Shown here piece by piece: positions 26,539 through 35,776 of a stretch of DNA of 64,000 bases. Each line of letters opens with the position of its first letter. The stretch's first letter is position 1. The notes under the pieces were generated by a model. That model was given only the letters and a program-made list of their open reading frames with translations. It was not told the DNA's origin and ran no database searches. The position numbers and the translations under genes are program-made. The DNA comes from CAILZL01 sp049840395 (lineage in GTDB: Bacteria; Pseudomonadota; Gammaproteobacteria; Steroidobacterales; Steroidobacteraceae), in the NCBI GenBank assembly GCA_049840395.1, contig JASGLD010000004.1:124001-188000 (forward strand), given 5' to 3'.

Positions 26539-26931
26539 ATGAATAGAGGGGCATGCTTAGCAAGCATTTTGGGTGCATTCGGGCTAGTCGCCGGCGGATT
26601 GACCCAGGCACACCACTCGGTAGCGATTTACGATCAACAAAAATCCGTCACCGTGTCCGGTACGGTGCGTGAGTTTCAATGGACCAATCCACACAGCTGG
26701 ATTCAAGTGCTGGTGCCGGCCAAGGACGCAACCGGACAGGTAGAAGAATGGAGTGTGGAGATGGGCAATCCAAGGCAGTTGTTCCGCAACGGTTGGAAGC
26801 CCGGCACACTGAAAAAAGGTGATGCCATTACCGTCGTCATCCGGCCGATGCGCGATGGCAGCAAGGCGGGTCTCTATGTTTCCGCTACGGATGCATCGGG
26901 CAAACACCTGGGCACGGACTTCAAGGAGTAA
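26539..26931 (+). CDS. DUF6152 family exported protein
   Basis: A 130-residue protein with a signal peptide ending near LTQAHH and the DUF6152 pattern: HHSVAIYDQQKSVTVSGTVREFQWTNPH, then WSVEMGNPRQLFRNGWKPGTLKKGD and a basic stretch VVIRPMRDGSKAG. Function unknown; a small beta-barrel is likely. AGGGAGAGAGG lies upstream of the ATG. It is 3 bases from the next gene, with which it forms a common pair. The upstream region has a TGTATTACAAC element also found in the YtrA operator. Confidence 0.8.
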   Translation: MNRGACLASILGAFGLVAGGLTQAHHSVAIYDQQKSVTVSGTVREFQWTNPHSWIQVLVPAKDATGQVEEWSVEMGNPRQLFRNGWKPGTLKKGDAITVVIRPMRDGSKAGLYVSATDASGKHLGTDFKE

Positions 26932-26934
26932 GTC

Positions 26935-27714
26935 ATGCAATCTATCAACAAACACTGGCGAGTCTTGGTGGGTGTCGGCGCGATGCTGTGTCTATGCGCC
27001 GCGGTTGATGCCGAGCCGAGTTCCAAGCAGCGCGTGCAGGCCTTTGCCAAGTTGCCGGATTGGACGGGCATGTGGGAACCGCAGGAATTGAATTCGGGCG
27101 CATCCGGCAAGGCCAAGCCGGGGACGACGCCGTTTCAGGTTACTTCGCCCATGGTGACCACGCCGGTTTCCTATCGTCCGGAATGGCTGCAGAAAGCGGC
27201 TACCGTGATACGCGGCAAGCAGGCCAGTGGCCCACGTTGCATTTTCGGCTTTCCCAGCGTCATGGCATCGCAGTTGATGTTTCAGGTCTTCATTGCGCCT
27301 GAAGAAACCGCGTTGATCTTTTCCGGGCGAGAAGTGCGGCATGTGTATACCGATGGTCGTGCGCATCCCAAGCCTGAAGATTTATGGGAAACCCCCTGGG
27401 GCGATTCCATCGGTCATTGGGAAGGTGAAACCCTGGTTATCGACACCGTTGCGGCAGAGTCGCTCGAAGGCGGGGGTGTGACCGGTTCGCGCTTCAGCAA
27501 TAAGGCGCACTTTGTCGAACGTATCCGTATGATCGACAAGAACCGGCTGGAAAACAAAATGATCGTCGATGACCCGGAAGCGCTCGCCCAGCCCTGGGAG
27601 CTGACCATCAACTACAAGCGTGTCACCGATATCGATCGTATGGTCGATGAGGATTGCATCGGCAATGAGCGCAACTTCATGGCCGATGGCAAACAGGGCG
27701 TGGTGGTGAAGTAG
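26935..27714 (+). CDS. Exported hypothetical protein paired with DUF6152 gene
   Basis: A 259-residue protein with a signal peptide (VLVGVGAMLCLCAAVDAE). Motifs I have seen in uncharacterised proteins next to DUF6152 genes: PDWTGMWEP, CIFGFPSVMAS, FIAPEETALIFSGREVRHVYTDGR, HPKPEDLWETPWGDSIGHWEG, ETLVIDTV and ERIRMIDKNRLENKM. The fold is probably all-beta and secreted. Some distant relatives occur in steroid and aromatic catabolism loci, but no enzymatic residues can be named. It is co-transcribed with the DUF6152 gene. Confidence 0.7.
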   Translation: MQSINKHWRVLVGVGAMLCLCAAVDAEPSSKQRVQAFAKLPDWTGMWEPQELNSGASGKAKPGTTPFQVTSPMVTTPVSYRPEWLQKAATVIRGKQASGPRCIFGFPSVMASQLMFQVFIAPEETALIFSGREVRHVYTDGRAHPKPEDLWETPWGDSIGHWEGETLVIDTVAAESLEGGGVTGSRFSNKAHFVERIRMIDKNRLENKMIVDDPEALAQPWELTINYKRVTDIDRMVDEDCIGNERNFMADGKQGVVVK

Positions 27715-27735
27715 CGATACCGCGCCGAGTGTTGG

Positions 27736-30657
27736 CTAGTTCGGTGCTGTTTTATCGTTATTGATCATTCGATGCACGGTGTTGACCAGCTCATCGATGG
27801 TGTCGGGCTTTAACAGTATTTCCTGGATGCCCACTGCCCGTGCGCGTTCTACGTCGCGCGGTGGCAGATAGCCCGACACCAACAGGATGCGACTATGCGC
27901 GCGCTGTTTGAGCAGCTCGCGTGCCAGATCGATGCCGGACATGCCGGGCATGGATTGATCGGTGATGATCACATCGAAATCGGCAGTGTCGGCCAACGCC
28001 GCTTGCAGAGCAGTGGCGGCCTCGGTGAATCCGGTCACGCGATAGCCGAATCGCTCTAACATGCGCTTGGTCAGAAACACCAAGGGCTCTTCATCATCGA
28101 CATAGAGAACGTGCTGGCCCTTACCGGGACGGTTATCACCGGCAAGCTGGCGCAGCGGTGTTGTTTCGCTGGCTTCCAGTACAGGCAGGTAGATTTGACA
28201 GCGCGTGCCGCCACCCGGCCGGCTATCCAATGCAATGGCGCCACCGTGATTGCGCACGATGTTGTGGGCAATGGCCAAGCCTAAGCCGCTGCCTTCGCCG
28301 GTGGCGCGAGTGGTGAAGAAGGGTTCGAAGATTCGATCCACGATCATCGGATCGATCCCGGTGCCGGTATCGGTAATGGTCAAGCCCAGATAACGGCCCG
28401 GTTTGATGTCTGCGCTGGGCAGCGTAGCTGCATGAAATTCATGCGGCTGCAGCGCGAGTTCAATGCGTCCGCGCTGCTGCGGCATGGCCTGATAGGCATT
28501 GGTGCATAGATTGAGCAGCAGCTGCGCGATCTGCGCGCTATCGACTCGCACCGGAGGAGTATCGGTGGCGAGTCGGCAATCGATCTCCACCGATGCGGGC
28601 AGCATGGCGCGTACCATCTTCAAGGCATCTGTGATCACCGCGTCAAGCTGCGTCGTATGAAAGTCGGCTTGTTCCGATTTGCCGAAAGCGACGATGCGGC
28701 GTACCAGGTCGCGTGCTCGCTGGCCGGCTTTGCGAATTTCCTGCATGCTGGTATGTGCTGCATGTGTCTGGTTTACATCTTCCAAGGCGAGTTCGATATT
28801 GCCGAGGATGGCGCCCAGGATATTGTTGAAGTCATGGGCAATGCCGCTGGCCAGCGTGCCGATGGCTTCAAGCTTCTGCGATTGACGTAGCTGAGTTTCC
28901 AATTGCAGATGCACGGCTTCGGCCTGTTTGCGCGCGGTGATGTCCCAGTTGACGCCGATGATGCGAGTCGGCTTGTTGTGCGCATCGCGTTGGATGTCGG
29001 CAAAGGTTTCTATGTAACGTACCTCGCCATTGGCATGCCGAATGCGGAATTCACCCTGATATTCACGCAGACCTTGCAAGGCCTCTTCATACATACGATG
29101 CATACGCTGCCGGTCATTCAATTCCACGCGCTGTTCCCAGGCGGCATAGGTGCCGGGGAAATCTTCAGATGCGATGTCATACAGGCTATGCATTTGCGCA
29201 TCCCATACCAAGGTATCGGTGGGCGGCTGATATTCCCAGATGCCGATGCCTGCAGAGCGCGTGGCGATGGCCAGGCGTTGCGCCATCAACTGCAGTTGTT
29301 CGTTAGCCTGCTTGCGTTCGGTAATGTTGCGCAGAATGACGAATACCTGCCCGTTGGTGTCGGGAATCAAGGCACTGGTTAGTTCCAACTCGATCAGCTG
29401 TCCATTCTTATGACGACAGCCGGTTTCGATAACACCGCTACCCTGGTGGTCGACCAATCCCAGCGGGCCATCCAGAGAAAGCGGCTGTGTGGTATCGATG
29501 TCGCGAATATTCATGTGCAGCAATTCACTGGGGTTATAGCCCAGCAATTGGCTGAGCCCCGGATTGACTTCCATGAAGTGACCGTTGCTGTTCAACAGGG
29601 CCAGCCCGCTGCGAGTGTTCTTAAACAAGGTATGGAATCTACTTTCCAATTGCACGGCACGTTGTTCCGCTGCCAGCAGACGTTCACGTTCGAACAACAG
29701 CAGGCTTTGGCGAAGTGTCGCTAAAGCCAGCACCACAGCAGTGCTGATATAGATGGTTATTTCGGCAGCAGTGGACAGACTGTCCAGCCGCCAGCCCAGA
29801 TAAATGCTGATCGCTGCGACGCTGATCAATAGCAATGGCAACAGATTCAGCATGCGCGCATAGCGCTTGAGCCAAGCAGCATCAGCGGTGGGCTGAGTGC
29901 GCCAGATGCAGGCGCCCAGGCCCATGGCCAGTGCTGTTAGCGAGTACCCCAAGCCCAGCCACGAACCCGGTACAATGCTGCCGGACAATATCTGCAGATT
30001 GCCGCGCATCGACAGCAGGCTGTGTGTCATGCAGGCCAATATCAACAATAGCCACTGACTGCTTATTTGCAGGCGTAATGTCGGCATCATGATGGCAGCC
30101 AAGCAGCTGCCGCTCAGCATGCTGATGGGGTAGGCGATCAGTGTTGCCAGAAGTAAAGGGTTGCCGTCATCGCGATGCGGTAGGTAACACACCAGTGCAA
30201 TGGCCAGCACCACCACAGTCAGCATCGCTGTGTCTAACAGCAATGCCATGCCGAAACGGCCGCTTTGTTGTCGGATGGCCAGCACCAGGCCCCAGGTGAT
30301 GCAAAACCCCAGGCACAGGAACAGCACGTCGACGGGGCCAGGAAATGGCGTCCAGCCGGTCAATACCTGGAAGTCCCACGCCAGTTGGCCCAGCGCGTAG
30401 CTGCTCAGGCCGTAGGCAAACCAACGACGCGGTGCGAGTGCCGATTCATCAGCCCAGGCGACGCCCAACCAGGCCAGTAGGGCCGCAGTGATATAGGCAA
30501 TGCTCCAATGCAGATTTTCAAAGAAGACGGCCAGCGTCAAGTCGCGACTGAAATGCGCAGCGGCAAAACTGCACAACACAATCACGCCGACTGGCGCGAG
30601 CAATTGCAAGACTTGGCGTTGTTGCCGAATGGTTAAGGACCGTAGCAGAACGGTCAT
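27736..30657 (-). CDS. Membrane hybrid sensor histidine kinase / response regulator
   Basis: A 973-residue protein. Residues 1-320 carry about ten hydrophobic helices forming a membrane sensor. PAS1 is about 341-448 and PAS2 about 465-578. The HisKA domain has H608 in GIAHDFNNILGAI, the NtrB-like form used in hybrid kinases, then NLCTNAYQAMPQ, LTITDTGTGID and GSGLGLAIAHNIV. A C-terminal receiver (about 845-965) has DDEE and the acceptor Asp in VIITDQSMPGMSG. No output domain is present, so phosphate is passed to another protein. The signal is unknown. Confidence 0.9.
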   Translation of the reverse strand: MTVLLRSLTIRQQRQVLQLLAPVGVIVLCSFAAAHFSRDLTLAVFFENLHWSIAYITAALLAWLGVAWADESALAPRRWFAYGLSSYALGQLAWDFQVLTGWTPFPGPVDVLFLCLGFCITWGLVLAIRQQSGRFGMALLLDTAMLTVVVLAIALVCYLPHRDDGNPLLLATLIAYPISMLSGSCLAAIMMPTLRLQISSQWLLLILACMTHSLLSMRGNLQILSGSIVPGSWLGLGYSLTALAMGLGACIWRTQPTADAAWLKRYARMLNLLPLLLISVAAISIYLGWRLDSLSTAAEITIYISTAVVLALATLRQSLLLFERERLLAAEQRAVQLESRFHTLFKNTRSGLALLNSNGHFMEVNPGLSQLLGYNPSELLHMNIRDIDTTQPLSLDGPLGLVDHQGSGVIETGCRHKNGQLIELELTSALIPDTNGQVFVILRNITERKQANEQLQLMAQRLAIATRSAGIGIWEYQPPTDTLVWDAQMHSLYDIASEDFPGTYAAWEQRVELNDRQRMHRMYEEALQGLREYQGEFRIRHANGEVRYIETFADIQRDAHNKPTRIIGVNWDITARKQAEAVHLQLETQLRQSQKLEAIGTLASGIAHDFNNILGAILGNIELALEDVNQTHAAHTSMQEIRKAGQRARDLVRRIVAFGKSEQADFHTTQLDAVITDALKMVRAMLPASVEIDCRLATDTPPVRVDSAQIAQLLLNLCTNAYQAMPQQRGRIELALQPHEFHAATLPSADIKPGRYLGLTITDTGTGIDPMIVDRIFEPFFTTRATGEGSGLGLAIAHNIVRNHGGAIALDSRPGGGTRCQIYLPVLEASETTPLRQLAGDNRPGKGQHVLYVDDEEPLVFLTKRMLERFGYRVTGFTEAATALQAALADTADFDVIITDQSMPGMSGIDLARELLKQRAHSRILLVSGYLPPRDVERARAVGIQEILLKPDTIDELVNTVHRMINNDKTAPN

Positions 30658-30900
30658 GATTGCCTGCTTTAGAAGATATTGTTGTCCGCCGATACTGCCG
30701 ATTTTAGATGATTCTGCGGCAGTAGCATTTCCCCTAATTATTGTGGTGAATACAGCTGATCCGCCTTATAGGATTTAACTTGCCTTAAGCACAGACGACT
30801 GCATTCATTGCCTGATCTTGCTCCGCTGGAAGTTAGCGGTCATGCACTTCTCCTGTATGGGATACCCGTAAGGGGTGGGCGGGCATCAACACTGACGAGC

Positions 30901-31335
30901 TCAAGTGCAGCGCTTGCGAATACTCTCAAGATAAGCTTGTTCATCCGGTGGACGGCCACTGCGCTGCGCCTGCCAGAGTGCTTCACCCAGGCATTCGATC
31001 ATTTGATGTTCGGCTTGATGTGCATCGCCATAGCGGGCCTGCAGGGTCTGGAAGACGGTGCGGATACCCAGCGGACGATCGGTGGCAATTTGATCGCGCA
31101 CTGCCAGATGCAGACCCATATGCAGGAAGGGATTGGTGGCGCCGCCTTCGGGTAGCCAATTCTTATCCAGGCTCTGCTCGCTGGCAAACATGGCTTGATA
31201 TTCGGGATGCGCGGCGATCACATCGGCAATCTGCACTTCCAGCGGTTGCATGGGTTGGCGATTGCAATGTTTCTGCCAGGCATCGAAGTAAACCTGGCGC
31301 AGCTGCTCGCGACTTTGATTGGCGAAGAAAGGCAT
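30901..31335 (-). CDS. DUF1841 family protein
   Basis: A 144-residue soluble protein with the DUF1841 features: NQSREQLRQVYFDAWQKHCNRQPMQPLE, IADVIAAHPEY, NPFLHMGLHLAVRDQIATDRP, a GIR element and ECLGEALWQAQRSGRPPDEQAY. Function unknown. It lies 38 bases downstream of nth on the same strand. In other gammaproteobacteria a DUF1841 gene also often accompanies nth, so co-transcription is likely. The histidine pair in HMGLH could bind metal, but this is only noted. Confidence 0.85.
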   Translation of the reverse strand: MPFFANQSREQLRQVYFDAWQKHCNRQPMQPLEVQIADVIAAHPEYQAMFASEQSLDKNWLPEGGATNPFLHMGLHLAVRDQIATDRPLGIRTVFQTLQARYGDAHQAEHQMIECLGEALWQAQRSGRPPDEQAYLESIRKRCT

Positions 31336-31372
31336 GAATAAATTCTAGAATAAATTATAACTGCGCTGCAGA

Positions 31373-32068
31373 TTACTTCGAGGACTTTGCCTTAAGCCGC
31401 TTGCTGGACGGCAACAAGGGGGTGGCTTTATCGGTTGGAGGCGTTTTGTGCTTGTAACTGCACAGATCAGCGACTACGCAGACGGGGCAATCCGGCTTGC
31501 GCGCCTTGCACACATAGCGGCCATGCAGAATGAGCCAGTGATGCGCATCATGCGCATATTCGGGCGGCACCACCTTCAGCAGTTTGTTTTCCACCTGTAC
31601 AACATTCTTGCCCGGCGCGAGTCCGGTGCGATTGCTGACGCGAAAGATGTGTGTATCGACGGCAATGGTCGGCTCACCGAAGGCGGTGTTGAGTATCACA
31701 TTGGCGGTCTTGCGACCGACTCCGGGTAAAGCTTCCAATGCCTCGCGGGTGCGCGGGACTTCAGCATGATGCTGTTCGATGAGCAGGCGACAGGTTTCGA
31801 TGATGTTCTTGGCCTTGCCGTTATACAGGCCAATGGTCTTGATGTACTTCGACAAACCTTCAACACCCAGCGCATAAATCTTGGCGGGCGTGTTGGCTAC
31901 CTTGTACAGCTGGCGTGTGGCGAGATTGACACCCTTGTCAGTGGCCTGTGCCGACAGAATGACCGCGATCAACAATTCGAAGGGTGTGCTGTATTCCAAC
32001 TCGGTGGTGGGTTTGGGATTGAGCGCCTTCAGGCGCTTGAATAGCTCGGTGCGTTGTTCGGGTTTCAT
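31373..32068 (-). CDS. nth: Endonuclease III (DNA glycosylase/AP lyase)
   Basis: A 231-residue HhH-GPD glycosylase: helix-hairpin-helix LPGVGRKTANVILN with the catalytic Lys, the catalytic Asp in IAVDTHIFRVSNR, and a four-Cys iron-sulfur loop, spacing C-x6-C-x2-C-x5-C, in CKARKPDCPVCVVADLC. It removes oxidised pyrimidines. The start overlaps the end of rnfE by 4 bases, reproducing the rnf-nth operon order of other gammaproteobacteria. The 20-residue Lys/Ser-rich tail is longer than in E. coli. Confidence 0.95.
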   Translation of the reverse strand: MKPEQRTELFKRLKALNPKPTTELEYSTPFELLIAVILSAQATDKGVNLATRQLYKVANTPAKIYALGVEGLSKYIKTIGLYNGKAKNIIETCRLLIEQHHAEVPRTREALEALPGVGRKTANVILNTAFGEPTIAVDTHIFRVSNRTGLAPGKNVVQVENKLLKVVPPEYAHDAHHWLILHGRYVCKARKPDCPVCVVADLCSYKHKTPPTDKATPLLPSSKRLKAKSSK

Positions 32069-32748
32069 GCAGCATCGATTGATGATTTATTGGATTTGGA
32101 TTTATGCAGGTGCAGCCCTAGCCAATTGTACAGGGCTACACCCAGGCCCAATGCGACGAAGGCGCCGGGCGCCAGCACCGCCAGTAGAAAGCCCATGTCG
32201 GCGCGAAACACCTGTAGCTCTAACGGTCGTGCCCAACTACCCAACATGGTCGCGGCATTGGCGAACAATGAGCCATGTCCTACCAATTCACGGCCTGCAC
32301 CTAACACCAGCGCAGCCAGCGCGTAGCCGCCACTCATCGACAATGCTCGTTGCAGGCTGATGCGCAGCGATTGTCGGTGCACCTGCATTTCCGGACGGGC
32401 CAGCAGCAGGCAGCTGATCAAGCTAAGCGGTAGAAATAAACCAAGTTGTCGATACAGCTCGTAGAACGAAGCATGCAACAACAGTTCGATCAACGTCATG
32501 ATGGTCGCGCCGCATAACAACCAAAGCGCGGTGGAGATATATGCCGGTATCCACGTCGATAACAGTGCGACCAGTATATTGCACGATATGGAGGCTAAGA
32601 TAATAACCACGGCCATGCCTAGAGCCGCTGCTAAAGAATCGGTGCTACCCAGCAACGAACATAAACAAAACAGGGGTAACAGGAAGGTAGGCTGCTGCCA
32701 GGTCAGGCGCAGCGATGTAGTAGTGGCTGACGGTGCAGTGCGTATCAT
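32065..32748 (-). CDS. rnfE: Electron transport complex subunit RnfE
   Basis: A 227-residue inner-membrane protein with six predicted helices. Both cysteines used for the membrane [2Fe-2S] cluster in the family appear to be present: one in FCLCSLLGST (family LGLCPLLAVT) and one in LPLSLISCLLLARPE (family IPLIVTNCIVVGRAE). GSLF, LLGSWA and LAPGAFVALGL match the C-terminal half. Overlaps rnfG and nth by 4 bases each, so translation is coupled. Sequence identity to the E. coli protein looks low. Confidence 0.85.
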   Translation of the reverse strand: MIRTAPSATTTSLRLTWQQPTFLLPLFCLCSLLGSTDSLAAALGMAVVIILASISCNILVALLSTWIPAYISTALWLLCGATIMTLIELLLHASFYELYRQLGLFLPLSLISCLLLARPEMQVHRQSLRISLQRALSMSGGYALAALVLGAGRELVGHGSLFANAATMLGSWARPLELQVFRADMGFLLAVLAPGAFVALGLGVALYNWLGLHLHKSKSNKSSIDAA

Positions 32749-33401
32749 GATTCAGAAGGGCTCGCAGCCGCCTGATACAGCTTGGCGCGGTTCTGTTGAT
32801 AGTAGTCCAGCGTGCGCTGTACAGCTTGAATGATGGCGCGCGGTGAAATGGTGGCGCTGGTGAATTGCTCGAATTGCCCGCCATCCTTGCGCACATTCCA
32901 ACCGCGGGTATCCGGGTTGGTTAGCGAACGGCCACGAAACGCAGCCAACCAGGTGGAACCGGCCTGTGCAAAGGCATCGCCCATGCCTGGTGTTTCATGA
33001 TGGGCCAACACGCGCACACCCAATACTTCGCCGGCATAGTTCACCGCTACCAGCAATTCGATGGGTCCGCCGTAGCCATCTGGTGCGACCGAGTTAATGA
33101 TCACGGCGCTGGGTGCGCCCTTGAGTCGTGCTCGATACACCGGAACCGCTTTGCGTGTACCCAACGCCTCTGATGCATACACTTCGATTTTATCGTTGAG
33201 CAAATCGTTGTCGTGCAGTTCTGCAGGTATCAAGGCTTCGATTTGCGCGGTGAACCAGGCGCGTTCGTTGCGTGCTATGTGCTGCCGGGTCAATTGCGCA
33301 GTGATGGCAATCGCGACCACGCACAGCAGCAGCAAGATGGCAAACCCCAACAAAGGTTTGCCAAAGCGTTGCAATAACGAAGTATCAGCGCGACTCGCCA
33401 T
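32745..33401 (-). CDS. rnfG: Electron transport complex subunit RnfG
   Basis: A 218-residue protein with one N-terminal membrane helix and an FMN-binding domain. The flavinylation site is the TSATIS motif near residue 188, where FMN is attached to Thr through a phosphoester. Other conserved parts: GPIELLVAVNYAGEVLGVRVLAHHETPGMGD and FRGRSLTN. In the Rnf complex it accepts electrons from the RnfD side and works on the periplasmic face. The start lies 17 bases inside the end of rnfD. Confidence 0.88.
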   Translation of the reverse strand: MASRADTSLLQRFGKPLLGFAILLLLCVVAIAITAQLTRQHIARNERAWFTAQIEALIPAELHDNDLLNDKIEVYASEALGTRKAVPVYRARLKGAPSAVIINSVAPDGYGGPIELLVAVNYAGEVLGVRVLAHHETPGMGDAFAQAGSTWLAAFRGRSLTNPDTRGWNVRKDGGQFEQFTSATISPRAIIQAVQRTLDYYQQNRAKLYQAAASPSES

Positions 33402-34422
33402 AGATGCGCGGTACGGTAAATTTGTCGATCAAGGGTACGGCCAGATTCATCAGCAATACCGCGAACGCCAGTCCGTCGTGATAATTGCCGAAGTCGCGAA
33501 TGACATAGGTCAACACGCCGATACCGGCGCCATAAACCAATCGACCTTGAGCGCTGGTGGCTGCGGTCACGGGATCGGTGGCAATGAAGAATGCGCCCAA
33601 CATGGTGGCACCGGAAAACAAATGAAACATCATGCCGGCATGGCGGCCGGGGTCGAGCAGATTCATCAATAAGGCGCAAACACCCAGTCCCATCAGCATC
33701 GAAACGGGAATTTGCCAGCGGATGATGCGCAGCGCCAGCATGAATACGCCGCCCAGCAACAACGCCAGCGAAATCCAGACCCAGCCGCGTCCCGCCATGT
33801 CGCCCAAGAAGTCGGTGAAGATCGGACGCGCCAGGATTTCATCCATGGTGTGGCGTAGCGATAGACCCGATTTAAGCGCAGCCAGTGGCGATGCCGCCGA
33901 TAACACATCGACATTGAGTGCAGCAGGCAGCTCTTCATTGAAGATGGCGCGTGCTGCTTGAGTAAAACCCGGCGGTTCGATGCCCACAGCGGGAAGCCAA
34001 CTAGTCATGGGGCGCGGAAAGGACACCAATAGCACGGCATAACCCAGCATGGCGGGATTGAAAGGATTGGCGCCTAATCCGCCATACACATGCTTGCCCA
34101 GCAAGATGGCGAAGGCCATGGCGCTGACGATCAGCCACCAGGGAGCCAGAGGGGGCATGGACAGCGCCAGCAATGCCGCTGTGACCAGCGTGCTGCCATC
34201 GGTTAGAAACATCGACAGCGACTTACCGCGTAGTTGTACCGCTACTGCTTCGCATAATAAGCCGCTGGTCGCTGCCAGCAAAAATTGCCACAACACGCCA
34301 TAGCCGAAGAAAGCGATATGCAGTAAAGCGGCCGGCAACAGCGCCAGCAATACCATGCCCATGATGAAACGCACGCTACGCGTCTGTTTCATATGCGGTG
34401 CATTGATTGCTATGGAGGACAT
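33385..34422 (-). CDS. rnfD: Electron transport complex subunit RnfD
   Basis: A 345-residue NqrB/RnfD-type protein with about nine membrane helices. The covalent FMN site is the Thr in LFSGATMLGAFFIATDPVTAA. The GGLGANPFNPAMLGYAVLLVSFPRPM segment is also typical. Its first base overlaps the last base of rnfC and its end overlaps rnfG. It belongs to the membrane core that couples electron transfer to ion movement or drives reverse electron flow. Confidence 0.92.
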   Translation of the reverse strand: MSSIAINAPHMKQTRSVRFIMGMVLLALLPAALLHIAFFGYGVLWQFLLAATSGLLCEAVAVQLRGKSLSMFLTDGSTLVTAALLALSMPPLAPWWLIVSAMAFAILLGKHVYGGLGANPFNPAMLGYAVLLVSFPRPMTSWLPAVGIEPPGFTQAARAIFNEELPAALNVDVLSAASPLAALKSGLSLRHTMDEILARPIFTDFLGDMAGRGWVWISLALLLGGVFMLALRIIRWQIPVSMLMGLGVCALLMNLLDPGRHAGMMFHLFSGATMLGAFFIATDPVTAATSAQGRLVYGAGIGVLTYVIRDFGNYHDGLAFAVLLMNLAVPLIDKFTVPRIYGESR

Positions 34423-35765
34423 CAGGTGGTCAAGGCGCGTTTGGCGACGCGAAAGTGGGTGACCAGCGGAATGTTACTCGGGCAGACATAGTCGCAACAG
34501 CCGCACTCGATACAATCGAACAAACCCAGTTCCTGCAGAGCGGCGCGATGATCCTTGCGTGCATACATCAACAATTGCTGCGGCAATAAATTGGCAGGGC
34601 AGGCATGCGCACATTCGCCGCAGCGTATGCAGGGCATTTCTACCGAAGTTGGTTTTATCGGCGCGGCAGCGACGATGAGGCAATTGCTGGCTTTGACGAT
34701 AGGGGCAGCCGCGTTGCTCACGCTTCGGCCCATCATTGCGCCGCCCATGATCACGCTGGCCTCGATGCTTACAGCGGAGCCATAAGCCCTGATCAACTCG
34801 TACATGCTCGTGCCCAGCCGTACTTCCGCATTGATGGCTTGTGGGATGCCGGGGCCGGTTAGCGTCACGATACGGCTGATCAGCGGCTCGGCATGCAAAA
34901 CCCATTGTGCACAGGCATAGGCGGTGGCCACGTTTTGTACGATCACACCGATCTGCGCCGGCAGGCCGCCGCGTGGAATCTCGCGTTGCAGTAGCTGTGT
35001 GATCAATTGGCCTTCGTCACCGCCGGGGTAGGCGGTGGGTAGCGTGTGCACTGTAAAGCGCGTATCTGCCAAAGCTTGAACTGCGTTCTGCATGGCGGCG
35101 ATGGCTTCGGGTTTGTCGGCTTCAATGGCGATCACGCAGGTCTGTGCCTGCGCGGCATGTAACAGGATTTGCGCGCCGCTCAGAATGAGGGCGGCGCGTT
35201 CGCGCATCAGCCGATCATCGCAGCTGATATAGGGTTCGCATTCGACACCGTTGATCAACAAGGTGCCGATGCTGTGCTGCTGATGAGCGGCCAGCTTGGT
35301 GGCGGTGGGGAATACTGCGCCGCCCAGACCGACGATGCCTCCCAGTGCCAATAGTTTGCATAGTTCGATGGGCGAGCGTGTCTGCCAATTGCCGACTGGA
35401 TGTAGCGAGGGATCGCGGGTATCCAGGTGGTCGTTGCCGATGACGATCAATAATGTTTGATCACCGAGCGCAGTGGGGCAGGCTTCGATGGCCAGCACTG
35501 TGCCAGATACCGGGGAATGCAGGCATGCGCCTAATGATGTGCTGGGCGATGTGCCGGGCAACGCGATGGTTTGTCCCATGTTCACGTGATCATTCACCGC
35601 CACGCAGGGAGTTAATTCGCCATCACTGAGCCCTGCGGATAACGAAGCGCCTTGTTGATTCAGCGGTAGCACCAATACATCGGGTGCGGACGCAATCACA
35701 ATGGCCACATCGCGACTATGTTGCTTATGCGCTGGTAAGGGCAGTCCTTGATAAGTGCGGCTCAT
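34422..35765 (-). CDS. rnfC: Electron transport complex subunit RnfC
   Basis: A 447-residue peripheral subunit. The NADH/FMN-binding part includes GIVGLGGAVFPTATKL, INGVECEPYISCDDRLM and AYPGGDEGQLI. Two [4Fe-4S] motifs close the core: CIRCGECAHACP and CIECGCCDYVCP. The long Ala/Lys-rich C-terminal extension of E. coli RsxC (about 740 residues) is missing, as in many other RnfC proteins. It follows rnfA by only 11 bases, so there is no room for rnfB, which normally sits between the two. Confidence 0.92.
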   Translation of the reverse strand: MSRTYQGLPLPAHKQHSRDVAIVIASAPDVLVLPLNQQGASLSAGLSDGELTPCVAVNDHVNMGQTIALPGTSPSTSLGACLHSPVSGTVLAIEACPTALGDQTLLIVIGNDHLDTRDPSLHPVGNWQTRSPIELCKLLALGGIVGLGGAVFPTATKLAAHQQHSIGTLLINGVECEPYISCDDRLMRERAALILSGAQILLHAAQAQTCVIAIEADKPEAIAAMQNAVQALADTRFTVHTLPTAYPGGDEGQLITQLLQREIPRGGLPAQIGVIVQNVATAYACAQWVLHAEPLISRIVTLTGPGIPQAINAEVRLGTSMYELIRAYGSAVSIEASVIMGGAMMGRSVSNAAAPIVKASNCLIVAAAPIKPTSVEMPCIRCGECAHACPANLLPQQLLMYARKDHRAALQELGLFDCIECGCCDYVCPSNIPLVTHFRVAKRALTT

Positions 35766-35776
35766 GTCGGCGCCGG